Below, piece after piece: positions 46,496-54,894 of a stretch of 64,000 nucleotides of DNA. The notes under the pieces were generated by a model. The model was given only the letters and a program-made list of their open reading frames with translations. It did no database searches and was not told the origin of the DNA. The DNA lies in contig MGVE01000014.1 of NCBI GenBank assembly GCA_001800315.1, positions 1 through 64,000 of the forward strand, in the 5' to 3' direction. The position numbers were made by a program, and so were the translations under genes. Position 1 is the stretch's first letter, and every line of letters starts with the position of its first letter. This stretch comes from Elusimicrobia bacterium RIFOXYA2_FULL_47_53. GTDB lineage: Bacteria > Elusimicrobiota > Endomicrobiia > Endomicrobiales > XYA2-FULL-47-53.

Positions 46496-47512
46496 ATGAA
46501 AAAGTACAAAGTAGCGGTAGTGGGCGCCACGGGCGCCGTTGGCCAGGAAATGTTAAAGATGCTTGAAAGCAGAAATTTTCCCGTTGAGTCTCTGAGGCTC
46601 CTTGCTTCAGAGCGCTCAAGCGGCAAAAAGATGGTTTTTAAGGGCAAAGAAATTCCCGTTGAGGTTTTATCGGCCGAAACAGCAAAAGGCCATGAAATAG
46701 CGCTTTTCAGCGCCGGAGCGGCGATTTCAAAGGAGTATGCTCCTGTTTTCGCGAAAAATAATTGTTTCGTTATTGATAATTCAAGCGCCTGGAGGATGGA
46801 GCCGGATATTCCTCTCGTAGTGCCCGAGGTAAACTCATCAGCTCTCTCAAAAGACAAAAAGATAATTGCCAATCCCAACTGTTCCACTATTCAGATGGTC
46901 GTGGTGTTAAAGCCACTGCACGATATCTCAAAGATAAAAAGAGTGGTGGTAGCCACATATCAGGCGGTATCGGGAGCGGGCGGCAGAGCCATGGAAGAGT
47001 TGAATGCCGAGGCTGTCGCCTGGGCCAAAAACGAGCCCATGCCCAAGCCGGCCAAGTTCCCTTACCAGATAGCTTTTAATCTTATTCCGCAGATTGATAT
47101 TTTCCTTGAAAATAGTTATACTAAAGAGGAAATTAAGATGGTCAACGAGACCAAAAAAATAATGGGCGACGATTCTATAAGAGTCAGCGCCACCTGCGTC
47201 CGGGTTCCGGTATTCAGAGCGCATTCGGAAGCGGTGTGGATTGAGACTGAAAATAAAATCTCCCCCGAGAAAGCAAGAGAAGCCCTGCTGAAAGCAAAGG
47301 GCGTAAAAGTTCAGGACGATCCTTCAAATAAGATTTATCCTATGCCCCTGGATGCCGCAAACCAGCAGGTCACTTTCGTGGGCAGGATAAGGGAAGATAT
47401 ATCAACCGACAATGGCCTCGCGTTCTGGGTTGTCTCGGACAACCTGTTGAAGGGAGCGGCGCTTAACGCAGTTGAGATAGCCGAGGCTCTTATTGAGAGG
47501 AAGATAATCTAA
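46496..47512 (+). CDS. asd: Aspartate-semialdehyde dehydrogenase
   Basis: NADPH-dependent reduction of aspartyl phosphate, the branch point to lysine/diaminopimelate, threonine and methionine. It has GATGAVGQEMLKML (nucleotide binding), SAGAAISKEYAP and the active-site NPNCSTIQM cysteine. The C-terminal VPVFRAHSEAVWI contains the conserved His. 338 aa is normal. It lies ten bases after leuB, in the same operon. Confidence 0.96.
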   Translation: MKKYKVAVVGATGAVGQEMLKMLESRNFPVESLRLLASERSSGKKMVFKGKEIPVEVLSAETAKGHEIALFSAGAAISKEYAPVFAKNNCFVIDNSSAWRMEPDIPLVVPEVNSSALSKDKKIIANPNCSTIQMVVVLKPLHDISKIKRVVVATYQAVSGAGGRAMEELNAEAVAWAKNEPMPKPAKFPYQIAFNLIPQIDIFLENSYTKEEIKMVNETKKIMGDDSIRVSATCVRVPVFRAHSEAVWIETENKISPEKAREALLKAKGVKVQDDPSNKIYPMPLDAANQQVTFVGRIREDISTDNGLAFWVVSDNLLKGAALNAVEIAEALIERKII

Positions 47513-47515
47513 CAG

Positions 47516-48211
47516 ATGAAAAAGCTTGTTGTCAACGCCGACGATTTCGGCTATCGCGAAGGGATCAATAAGGCAATAGTTTACGCCCATCAAAACGGCG
47601 TTGTCACGAGCGCCTCTCTGTTTGTGGAAAGAGAGGGGAGCGAGGAGGCTGTGCGCCTCGCGAAAGAAAACCCGACTCTCGGCCTTGGCCCTCACATAGA
47701 TTTGGACCAGTTTTTTGAGGTTGACCACCACATCGGAGCAATAGTAGGCTGGGCCGGACAGAAGCCCGATTTTGAAAAAGTAAAAGGTGAAATTCGGCGC
47801 CAGATGGATAAATATTTTTCCTTCGGCCTGGCCGCTGACCATATAGACAGCCATCACCACGCTCACCTTCATCACGACATCTTCCCCGTATTCTGCGAAG
47901 TGACAAAAGAATATAAAATACCCGTAGTGCGTTTTTCCGAGAAACTCGCCTTTGACCAGGCCAAAGCCGATGAAATGAAAAAATCGGTTCGCGGAAACGG
48001 CCTTGTTATTATTGACCATTTCATTGAAGGCTGGTACTGGGGAAATCTTGACGAGTCGTACAATTTCGCGGAACTCATGACGCATCCCGGGTACGGCGAG
48101 CTGTGGCGCGAGGCGGAGCTTGCCAACTGCTGTCAGCCTCAGCTAAAACAATATCTTGTTGACCAGCAGATAGATGTTCTTCGTTTTTCCGATATTGTCT
48201 CATCAAAGTGA
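47516..48211 (+). CDS. ChbG/YdjC-family carbohydrate deacetylase
   Basis: 231 aa metal-dependent deacetylase-like protein. Motifs: VVNADDFGYREGIN (the DD pair) and DHIDSHHHAHLHHDIFPVF (histidine metal ligands). Members remove acetyl groups from N-acetylated sugars such as chito-oligosaccharides; related 'hopanoid biosynthesis' proteins share the fold. No signal peptide. It is three bases after asd and overlaps truA by four. Confidence 0.9.
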   Translation: MKKLVVNADDFGYREGINKAIVYAHQNGVVTSASLFVEREGSEEAVRLAKENPTLGLGPHIDLDQFFEVDHHIGAIVGWAGQKPDFEKVKGEIRRQMDKYFSFGLAADHIDSHHHAHLHHDIFPVFCEVTKEYKIPVVRFSEKLAFDQAKADEMKKSVRGNGLVIIDHFIEGWYWGNLDESYNFAELMTHPGYGELWREAELANCCQPQLKQYLVDQQIDVLRFSDIVSSK

Positions 48212-48957
48212 AACCAAATAATTATATCCTGTTCATTGAATATGACGGTTCAAAATTTTCGGGTTGGCAGAAACAGCCGGGCCGCAGAACCGTGCAGGAG
48301 GAGCTTCAGAGAGCTGCCGCGAAGATATTAAAGGAAGATATTTCCTTTACCGCTTCGGGCAGGACTGACGCCGGAGTGCACGCGCTTTGCCAGGTTGTAA
48401 GCTTCAGCACAAAGCAAACCCTTAAACCTTCGGCTTTCAGGCTCTCGCTAAATGCCGTACTGCCTAAAGACATAGCCGTATCAGCCGTAAAGAAGGCGCC
48501 TGGCGGATTCAGCGCGAGATATAACGCTATTGGAAAGGTGTACGAGTACCGAATCTGGAACCACACATACCGAACCGTCTGGAACAGGCACAGCTGGCAC
48601 CTGCCGCAGCCTCTGGATATAAAGCTGATGAGAAAAGCGGCAAGCTTTCTTAGAGGAAGGCATGATTTTACGGCATTTGAGGCCTCCGGTTCGGGGCAGC
48701 CCGGCAAAACTGTAAATCTAAAAGAAATAAAGATTTATCGTCGTAAAGGTTTAATAGTTCTCTTGTTTAAAGCCGACAGATTTCTATATAAAATGGTTAG
48801 AAATATAACAGGCACCCTGGTTGATGTGGGGTTGGGGAAAACAAAACCCGAAAGCCTGGGGGGAATACTAAGAAGCAGGAACAGGTCCAGAGCGGGAGCG
48901 ACAGCTCCGGCAAAAGGGCTTTTTATAAGGGAAATTTCGCTTAAATATGAAAAATAA
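48208..48957 (+). CDS. truA: tRNA pseudouridine(38-40) synthase
   Basis: Converts uridines 38-40 in the tRNA anticodon stem-loop. The catalytic Asp lies in ASGRTDAGVHAL, with YDGSKFSGWQKQPGRRTVQE at the start and KADRFLYKMVRNITG near the end. GTG start at 48208 overlaps the stop of the previous gene. 249 aa is normal. Confidence 0.96.
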   Translation: MKPNNYILFIEYDGSKFSGWQKQPGRRTVQEELQRAAAKILKEDISFTASGRTDAGVHALCQVVSFSTKQTLKPSAFRLSLNAVLPKDIAVSAVKKAPGGFSARYNAIGKVYEYRIWNHTYRTVWNRHSWHLPQPLDIKLMRKAASFLRGRHDFTAFEASGSGQPGKTVNLKEIKIYRRKGLIVLLFKADRFLYKMVRNITGTLVDVGLGKTKPESLGGILRSRNRSRAGATAPAKGLFIREISLKYEK

Positions 48958-49219
48958 AAAGAATAAGCACAATCAGGCTAAGAGTCAGCAGGCACAGAAT
49001 AAACCGACGGTATCCGGTATATCCTCCGTCGGTAAAAAGGTCATTTTTGCCGGTATTTGCGTGCTCTCTCTTGGTTTTTTTGTCCTCACGAAAACTGATC
49101 CGGCCGGACAAAACCTCGCTTCCAATGTTTCACCCTTTCTTATCCTCGGCGGTTACGCTTTAATCGGTATCGGCATTGCCATTCCTGAAAAACAAACCAC
49201 TTCTTCCCAGCAGCAGTAA
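48947..49219 (+). CDS. Small two-helix membrane protein, unknown
   Basis: 90 aa. A basic Lys/Gln/Asn-rich N-terminus is followed by two hydrophobic helices (about 32-47 VIFAGICVLSLGFFVL and 64-80) separated by TKTDPAGQNLASN, and a QQQ tail. Not recognised beyond resemblance to small uncharacterised membrane proteins of diderm candidate phyla. It overlaps truA by 11 bases and is the last + strand gene before the terminus region. Confidence 0.75.
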   Translation: MKNKKNKHNQAKSQQAQNKPTVSGISSVGKKVIFAGICVLSLGFFVLTKTDPAGQNLASNVSPFLILGGYALIGIGIAIPEKQTTSSQQQ

Positions 49220-49357
49220 TTTCCCCGTGGTTTTTCCTGATTCAAAAAATAATAAAAATTCACTTGATGGCCTTTTTTTAATGCGGATACCGCAAAAGTC
49301 CGGATTTTTTCAGGGCTTATGGTTTTATTTGACGCAATTTTAACTAAAATTGCCGAT

Positions 49358-49405
49358 TTTATCGTCGATAAACGCGCATATTTGCGATTTTAGGCCCCTA
49401 TTTTT
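49358..49405. repeat. Palindrome-headed direct repeat, copy 1
   Basis: Starts with the 15-base palindrome TTTATCGTCGATAAA (49358-49372). Exactly 28 bases after its first base comes GATTTTAGGCCCCTATTTTT (49386). Copy 2 at 49816 has the same parts at the same spacing. Confidence 0.85.
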
Positions 49406-49815
49406 GCGTTTTGGTAATCGTATACCCCCTGTTTTTTGGTGTTTTTTTGAGTATTTTGCAAGTATTAATTGCCTCCTCATGGTTTTTTTAGCAAGCCCTC
49501 CAAAATCGCAATTTCTTTCCTGCTATGCCGGTTCCAATGCCCGTATTTTACGATGGTGGTTTTCTGTGGATAAGTTGCCTTGATGGTCTTTTTGGCAGTA
49601 CTCAAATTCCCTGTGACTGTGGCATCCCCTGCCCTGTCCGGGCTCCAATTCCTCTCATGGTTTTTTTGGCAAGCGCTGAATTTAGGGCATTTTCTCTGAT
49701 TCCTCCCGCCTTCCGGCCTCTGCTCCTTTCGTGGTCTTTTTGGGTTTGGCTGTTTTTGGGGTAATTCTATCCTCATTTGTGCCGCTTTTAGGGCAAATTG
49801 GCATGTTTTATTACA

Positions 49816-49863
49816 TTTATCGACGATAAATCAATGAATTTTTGATTTTAGGCCCCTATTTTA
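49816..49863. repeat. Palindrome-headed direct repeat, copy 2
   Basis: TTTATCGACGATAAA (49816-49830), then GATTTTAGGCCCCTATTTTA starting 28 bases after the first base (49844). The sequence between the two parts differs from copy 1, so palindrome and box look selected while the spacer is free. Confidence 0.85.
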
Positions 49864-50001
49864 TCTTTTTAGGGGGTTAGGTGCGGGGGTATTTCATGGT
49901 TTTTTTGAGGAATCTCCGTTTTAGTGATATTTGGTCTTAGTGTTCCTGGTTTGAAATCAGTTAAACGATGTTATCGCTGTTAGTCTGTTTTGGTTTTATG
50001 A

Positions 50002-50044
50002 AAAGACCATCAGGCCCCAAAAGGGCCCCAGATGGTCTTTTTTT
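50002..50044 (+). terminator. Strong rho-independent terminator of the left gene block
   Basis: Outer stem AAAGACCATC (50002-50011) / GATGGTCTTT (50031-50040) and inner stem GGCCC / GGGCC around an A-rich loop, ending in seven T (50038-50044). It would stop transcripts reading rightwards from the psd-leu operon. Confidence 0.8.
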
Positions 50045-50299
50045 ATGCCAAATTTTTGACAGGATCCCGGCTTAATTTTCGCAGTAAAATCAATTTTTTG
50101 CCAACAATTTGCCAAAAAAAGTTGAACATATTTCTTTCCGAAAAAAATCCGCGCCAAAAATCAAAATTAACCATCCGCTAATTTATATTTATTAAAGTAA
50201 TGCTTTAAGTTGATTTGTATTTCATATATAAAATAGCGTAAAAGCAGCGCAATTTAAAGTATTTTATATTAAGGTTACGGAGGTATTCATATATGATTA

Positions 50300-50327
50300 A
50301 CTTAACATAATATAGCTTATCGGAACC
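50300..50327 (-). other. dif: dif-like XerC/XerD recombination site
   Basis: Read on the - strand: GGTTCCGATAA (XerC-arm like), GCTATA (6-base centre), TTATGTTAAGT (XerD-arm like). Compared with E. coli dif (GGTGCGCATAA, TGTATA, TTATGTTAAAT) 22 of 28 bases agree, with only one change in the XerD arm. It lies in the gap where the two oppositely oriented gene blocks meet, where a terminus site is expected. xerC/xerD genes are not in the window. Confidence 0.8.
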
Positions 50328-50694
50328 ATAATGTATAGGGTAAAATGACGGTTCGCGGCAGTAAATATCGCGATCCAGTTCAGTTTAATGTTATTTTGCA
50401 ATTAATAAAGTCAGGTAAATTACTTTTAGTTAGAGGTTTTTGGCTGAAATTTGCCTGGTGAGAGAGCAAAAATGCGTTGTATTGCGAGTTTATATTGTAC
50501 TTGAGGTTGGGTTTACTTGTCCACAAAATTTGATGAGTTTTCCACATAAATTTGCGGATGTGTATTATTCTTAAATATATATGAAAATACAGCGCATTTT
50601 TAATATGCTTCTTTCCGGCATGCATTTTTCCGGAACATACTATCCACTGTAAAAATGTACGCTTTAATTGTTTAAAGAAATGCGTGAGATTTGG

Positions 50695-52869
50695 TCAAAC
50701 AGACCAGTTTTTGAGAGTGAATTCTTTGGTAGGTTTTGGTAGTATTACAGAGCTTTCATAGGGCCAGCGTTCCAGTTCCATCCCGTCGCGCTCAACAATG
50801 ATAACAAACTCAAGAGTTTTGCTGTCATCAGTTAGTTTAAGTTTTTCAATGGGGATGGCAAGTTCCAATACCCTGCCGTAAGCCACCTTTTCAAGCTTTT
50901 CGGAGGCTCCGTTAGCGGAGAGATGAAGCCGCGGAATATCCCATTTTTTACCCAAAACTACTTCGGCTGAGGTATTTTCAGGGTTTAAGAAGACAACCTT
51001 TATGCTGATACCGGCCTCCTGGCCGTCCTTTGTTTCATTTTTAGGATCAAATCTGAGGTAAAGGTTTTCCAGGTCAAAACCGTAGTAGAACATGTCAAGA
51101 AGCGTGTCAACCTGGTGCATTGAGCCGCCGCTGTGCCCGACTTTGTAGGAGCCGGCTGCCTGCCATTCAAAGTAGTTGGTAACCTTGCCGTCAATTACCG
51201 GGGTTATGAAATCTATCGGTTCAAGAGTCGGAGATTTATGGATAATTCCTTTTATTGACTTATGCAGGTAGTCGGGTGTTTTTTCGCGGAGCAGCTCGTA
51301 TACGCTTATCAGGTTTTGCCTGAACAGAAAATCAAAGGTTTCATCGTTATCTGAACCGTGGTCGTCTCCGTACCACCAGTTCCAGTCTGAGCCTTCGGCT
51401 ATGTAAATTCTTTCCCAGGCCGCTTTGACCTCCGGAGCTTCGGCCTTATCCGGATGGTTCTGGCAGTAATTGGAAAGATAATGCCTTGTTTCCCTGAGAT
51501 AGTCCCAGGCGGTATTGTCCTCGGCGTGGCCTATCCATATGGCATAGTTGGCGTTTATCCAGGAGCCGGGCCATATCTTTTTAAGAGTTGTCTGCGGCGC
51601 GTGTTTTTCAATGAAATCGCTTACTCTGACGGTTTCAATGCCCGGGTCATTGCTCAGGGCATGGTAAAGCTTCCTTAAGAAATCCCAGCCGTCGTTTGAG
51701 TAATACTCCCAGCAGTTCTCGCCGTCTAAAATAACAGAAACCAGGGCATCTTGCGTGTTCTCCGGCATGATGTCGCGTATGTGGTGCAGTTTTTTAATAA
51801 AATCGGCAGCCGCGGCCGCTGGGTCCCATTTTTGATAAATAAAACCTATGGCATCCGAGAGCGCGTGGTCTCTGAATATCATGGCGACATTGGAACCCTG
51901 AATTTCGGCGTTGTAAGCGTGATATAACTTGTGGCGCTGGCCGTTTATTTCTTTATGGCTTAAAAAGAGAATAGATTCATCCGTGGCTATCCATTTTACG
52001 CCGGCATCAGACATCAGCGTCACCACTTCATCGGAAACAGAGCCCTCCGAGGGCCACATCCCATTAGGGGAGCGGCCGAAACAGCGGTTATAATATTCAA
52101 CCGCTTTTTGAATCTGGGCCTTGGCGTCTTCTTTATGCTGGAAGCGTTTACGGGGCAGTTTGGCGTGAGGCATGGCGCCGGCGGCGTTATTTGTATCGCA
52201 TAAAAGCGGGAGAATCGGATGGTAAAAAGGCGTTGTGGAAACCTCTATCTGCCCCGAATCCTGCATCTGCTTGTATTTGCCCGCGATAAGGCCGCAAATT
52301 TCAAGCTGTTTGTTTATAAGAGCTGTTTTTTCCTCTTCCGTGAAATCGCGCCCTTTTGCGTAGAGGGATTTAACGAGGCTGTCTTTCTCGCGCCAGTAAG
52401 GGTCCATCCAGGACAGGTTAAACCAGACCTGCAGGTCTCTTATGTCGGCAGGCTTGAAGTATGTTTGAATCCTTCTGAGCTCGTCAACGGAGGCGTGCCT
52501 GCCTCTTTTTTCAAGGAGCTGGGCGTACCTCGGATACGGTTCAACCATAGTTTCCCAGTTGGCCATGAAAAAGTTTCGCAGTATAAAAACCCGTTCTTCT
52601 TCCGTTAGCGTTTCGGCAACCTTTAAAGTAAGGTCTAAATATCTGTCCCGGGCGATGCCCTGGGAATATTCTGAAAGCTGGGCCAGAAGCGAAGGCACAA
52701 GGTTAAAATTTGCTTTTATGGCAGGGAATTCTTCAAGGATGGCGACGGTATCGTAATAATCTTTTGTGGCGTGCAGGCGCACCCAGGGCAGTTCGTAAAC
52801 GCCTGTTGAAGGGTTTTTGTACATCGGCTGGTGCTGGTGCCACAGAAAAGCCAGGTGTATTTTTTTCAT
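50695..52869 (-). CDS. Glycoside hydrolase family 57 protein
   Basis: 724 aa, alpha-glucan-acting family (amylopullulanase, 4-alpha-glucanotransferase and branching enzyme group). It begins HLAFLWHQHQPMY, the family's first conserved region. GMWPSEGSVSDEVV, the region KWIATDES, ILDGENCWEYYSNDGWDF and WNWWYGDDHGSDND are also family-typical. A C-terminal beta-rich domain follows from about residue 550. There is no signal peptide when read from ATG 52869; the longer in-frame start at 52983 lies inside the upstream gene. Its start is one base after the stop of the porin-like gene, so uptake and breakdown of oligosaccharide may be linked. The exact enzyme activity cannot be read from sequence. Confidence 0.92.
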   Translation of the reverse strand: MKKIHLAFLWHQHQPMYKNPSTGVYELPWVRLHATKDYYDTVAILEEFPAIKANFNLVPSLLAQLSEYSQGIARDRYLDLTLKVAETLTEEERVFILRNFFMANWETMVEPYPRYAQLLEKRGRHASVDELRRIQTYFKPADIRDLQVWFNLSWMDPYWREKDSLVKSLYAKGRDFTEEEKTALINKQLEICGLIAGKYKQMQDSGQIEVSTTPFYHPILPLLCDTNNAAGAMPHAKLPRKRFQHKEDAKAQIQKAVEYYNRCFGRSPNGMWPSEGSVSDEVVTLMSDAGVKWIATDESILFLSHKEINGQRHKLYHAYNAEIQGSNVAMIFRDHALSDAIGFIYQKWDPAAAAADFIKKLHHIRDIMPENTQDALVSVILDGENCWEYYSNDGWDFLRKLYHALSNDPGIETVRVSDFIEKHAPQTTLKKIWPGSWINANYAIWIGHAEDNTAWDYLRETRHYLSNYCQNHPDKAEAPEVKAAWERIYIAEGSDWNWWYGDDHGSDNDETFDFLFRQNLISVYELLREKTPDYLHKSIKGIIHKSPTLEPIDFITPVIDGKVTNYFEWQAAGSYKVGHSGGSMHQVDTLLDMFYYGFDLENLYLRFDPKNETKDGQEAGISIKVVFLNPENTSAEVVLGKKWDIPRLHLSANGASEKLEKVAYGRVLELAIPIEKLKLTDDSKTLEFVIIVERDGMELERWPYESSVILPKPTKEFTLKNWSV

Positions 52870-52870
52870 A

Positions 52871-54202
52871 TTAAAATTTTGTGGATACTTCCAGCTGATA
52901 TCTGCTCGCGGGGTTGCTTTTAGGCCAGAAGATGGCGAAATTCGGCGGGGTATAGCGGGCATAAGAAAATTTAAATTCGGCAAACTTTGAATGGATATAT
53001 TTAGCGCTCAAGTCCATTTCAACACCCATGGCATATTCCGCGCCGAAAATGCGTTCAAACCCGGAGGCTGTAGGCGCTCCGCGCGGCCCCTGGGAAGCGG
53101 AATAAAGGTAGTATGTCACATCAAAGGTCCACGCGTAGAGCGGAGAAAAAGCGGCTCCGACACTAAGCGTGTTTATGCCGGAGTAGTTTTCGGGAACCTC
53201 AAAAAACATTCCCATCGGCGTCGCGGCGCAGAGCTCGCCGTACCCGAATTTTTCCAGGCCGTCGCTGCGCCGCATAAGAGTCGGTGTGAAAGATTCATCC
53301 GTGTCATCCAGAGAAAGCGTGTTGTCATCTCCAGTTGAGCATTGAAAGAGGGCGCGCGCCACAACCTTGCCGAGTTTTGTGTTTTCGCCGACAAGTTCAC
53401 CCTGCAGGATATAACCGAGGCCGTCCAGCGCAACCTTTGTCCTGTCGGGTTTTAAAATATAACCCTGCTGTTTGGCTATTTCAACATGGTAATTGGCGAA
53501 CTTTTCCCGCCTTCCCACCCTGAAGTCATAGTATTGTTTTACAATATCTCTTGTGTCGGCCTCAAGAAGGCCCTGCCTGTATTTAGACCCGGAAAAATCC
53601 CGGTCCTCAAAATAGCCCGCTTCCCACAGCAGTTTGCTCCAGGTAAGGCCCGCAACAGCTCCGTAAATGTCATGGTCAGAGTCTGGTTTATAAGCCTCGC
53701 TTATTTTAGCGGTAAATACTTCGGCCTCCCATGGGATGGGTTTTTCAAGCCTTCCAAGGAGCCTTAAGGCCATAAAACCATTGCCGTTGTTTCCTATGAT
53801 AAAACCGTCGCCGTATTGCAGGTTCTGCTTGCCGGCGTAAATATCAATAGGAGCGTCCCCGAGATTGGAAATTTTCAAATAGGCACTGTCAACAAAAGGC
53901 GTGAAATTTGTGGCGGGGTAAGCCGGGACATCCAGAATAGTGTATGTTGAGCCCGCGACGCCAAGAGCCGAAAGGCTCGCGGCAATCTCCACGCCGGGAG
54001 CGAAATTACCCTTAACGGAAAGCTTTAAGTTCTGGGAATAGTAATTGACCGCGTCCGTAGATGTTGTGGCGTCAAAATCGTTGTTGGCAAAGCTGATTCC
54101 CCTCAAGCGGTATTCCGTGTCTATACTGAGCGAAGCGGCCACCAAGGGCGCGCCGGCTGAGATCAGCATAAATAGTGCAAGAAGAGTATTTTTTATCCGC
54201 AT
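52871..54202 (-). CDS. Putative outer-membrane porin
   Basis: 443 aa. Signal peptide at residues 1-23 (LLALFMLISAGAPLVAA). The rest alternates polar and hydrophobic residues like a beta-barrel and ends in an aromatic residue (VSTKF), as BAM substrates do. GKQNLQYGDGFIIGN resembles the alginate-export/carbohydrate porin family, but this is a weak resemblance. Second gene of a three-gene operon, followed after one base by the GH57 gene, which favours a role in sugar passage. No clear ribosome site at ATG 54202. Confidence 0.78.
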   Translation of the reverse strand: MRIKNTLLALFMLISAGAPLVAASLSIDTEYRLRGISFANNDFDATTSTDAVNYYSQNLKLSVKGNFAPGVEIAASLSALGVAGSTYTILDVPAYPATNFTPFVDSAYLKISNLGDAPIDIYAGKQNLQYGDGFIIGNNGNGFMALRLLGRLEKPIPWEAEVFTAKISEAYKPDSDHDIYGAVAGLTWSKLLWEAGYFEDRDFSGSKYRQGLLEADTRDIVKQYYDFRVGRREKFANYHVEIAKQQGYILKPDRTKVALDGLGYILQGELVGENTKLGKVVARALFQCSTGDDNTLSLDDTDESFTPTLMRRSDGLEKFGYGELCAATPMGMFFEVPENYSGINTLSVGAAFSPLYAWTFDVTYYLYSASQGPRGAPTASGFERIFGAEYAMGVEMDLSAKYIHSKFAEFKFSYARYTPPNFAIFWPKSNPASRYQLEVSTKF

Positions 54203-54221
54203 AGTTTTTTGGCCGTTGTTT

Positions 54222-54782
54222 TTACTGGTAATAATATCTTATGCCGACGCTTGAGAGCCAGTGGCCGATTGTGCCGAACAATTTCGTGGAGCTGTTGTAG
54301 CCGACGCCGAATTCGGCGCCAAACCCGAGGTTGGGCAGGCCGCTTAAGAAAAATTCAATGCCTAGGCCTCCGCCGACAGTCAAGGCCGTTTCGCTTTTGT
54401 CTTCCGTTGTTGTGGTAATGCCCGAAGCTGTAACGGCGGTGCTGGTTACCTTCGTCGTAGTGTTTTCCATCCCGATAAGGCCCAAGGCGTAGAAATTGAG
54501 GTTTTGTTCTTTCTTTATTACCGAAATGAATTTGCCGCCCAAGTCAAAAATTTTGTTGTCGCCAAAAGCGAAACCAAGAAAGCCTTCAGCGGCCATGTCT
54601 TCCGAAAGCCAGTAGCGAAGCGCCAGCGACTGCATCCCCGCGTTTGAAAGCTGAGAATCAAAACCTATGCCGATTCTTGCGGGTGACTTGGGTTGATATG
54701 GTTGTCTTTTGGGTGCGTTAGCGGCGAAAGAAACGCCGGCCAATAAGGCGGTTGTAACGGTTATTAGTATCAGCTTTCTCAC
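54222..54782 (-). CDS. Small outer-membrane beta-barrel protein
   Basis: 186 aa from GTG 54782, which has GGAGG five bases upstream; the ATG at 54794 overlaps that ribosome site and is less likely. Signal peptide (LILITVTTALLAGVSFA), then glycine- and aromatic-rich beta strands of an OmpA/OmpW-like eight-strand barrel, ending in Tyr-Gln. A Thr-rich loop (about residues 110-130) is probably exposed. First gene of the operon leading to the porin and GH57. Function unknown. Confidence 0.8.
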   Translation of the reverse strand: MRKLILITVTTALLAGVSFAANAPKRQPYQPKSPARIGIGFDSQLSNAGMQSLALRYWLSEDMAAEGFLGFAFGDNKIFDLGGKFISVIKKEQNLNFYALGLIGMENTTTKVTSTAVTASGITTTTEDKSETALTVGGGLGIEFFLSGLPNLGFGAEFGVGYNSSTKLFGTIGHWLSSVGIRYYYQ

Positions 54783-54822
54783 GGTATCCTCCATCCTAAA
54801 TTGATTCGTGCAATTTTAAGTG

Positions 54823-54851
54823 ATTATAACAGAATTGAATGCAAAAATCAA
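54823..54851 (-). promoter_or_regulatory. Promoter of the barrel-porin-GH57 operon
   Basis: On the - strand: TTGATT (54851-54846), 17 bases, perfect TATAAT (54828-54823), about 40 bases ahead of the GTG start at 54782. Confidence 0.72.
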
Positions 54852-54894
54852 TCAAAGATCAGCTCCCTAATTCTCAGGCAGCGCCCGATGCCTG

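Larger units (their letters stand above)
49258..49915. repeat. Degenerate series with ATGGTYTTTTTGGC cores
   Basis: Cores of the type TCATGGTTTTTTTGGC or TTGATGGTCTTTTTGGC occur at about 49264, 49479, 49581, 49658, 49729 and 49896. The middle ones are spaced 71-77 bases apart, with loosely similar CCGG-TC-ATTCCTCT sequence ahead of each core. The same core forms the 3' half of the terminator at 50002-50044. Confidence 0.5.
49220..50694. other. Non-coding, AT-rich gap where the + and - gene blocks converge
   Basis: 1.47 kb without a convincing gene on either strand. The left half (49258-49915) holds a degenerate T-rich repeat series bracketed by two long direct repeats, then a strong terminator. 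The right half (50050-50694) is very AT-rich and contains the dif-like site. All genes to the left are +, all to the right are -. Confidence 0.85.

Noticed and set aside
49477-49776. 99-aa Lys/Arg-rich open frame on the - strand
   Set aside because: It coincides with the degenerate T-rich repeats, shows no domain or ribosome site, and its frame is simply free of stops.
50290-50312. Tiny open frame starting ATG 50293 after GGAGG
   Set aside because: Only five codons before a stop, and it overlaps the dif-like site; the ribosome-site-like GGAGG is likely chance.
49565-50546. DnaA-box-like sites (TTATCCACA at 49565-49573 on -, TTTTCCACA at 50538, TTGTCCACA at 50517), suggesting oriC
   Set aside because: Genes converge here instead of diverging, a dif-like site is present, and no dnaA/dnaN/gidA genes are near. 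Three loose boxes in AT-rich DNA can arise by chance.
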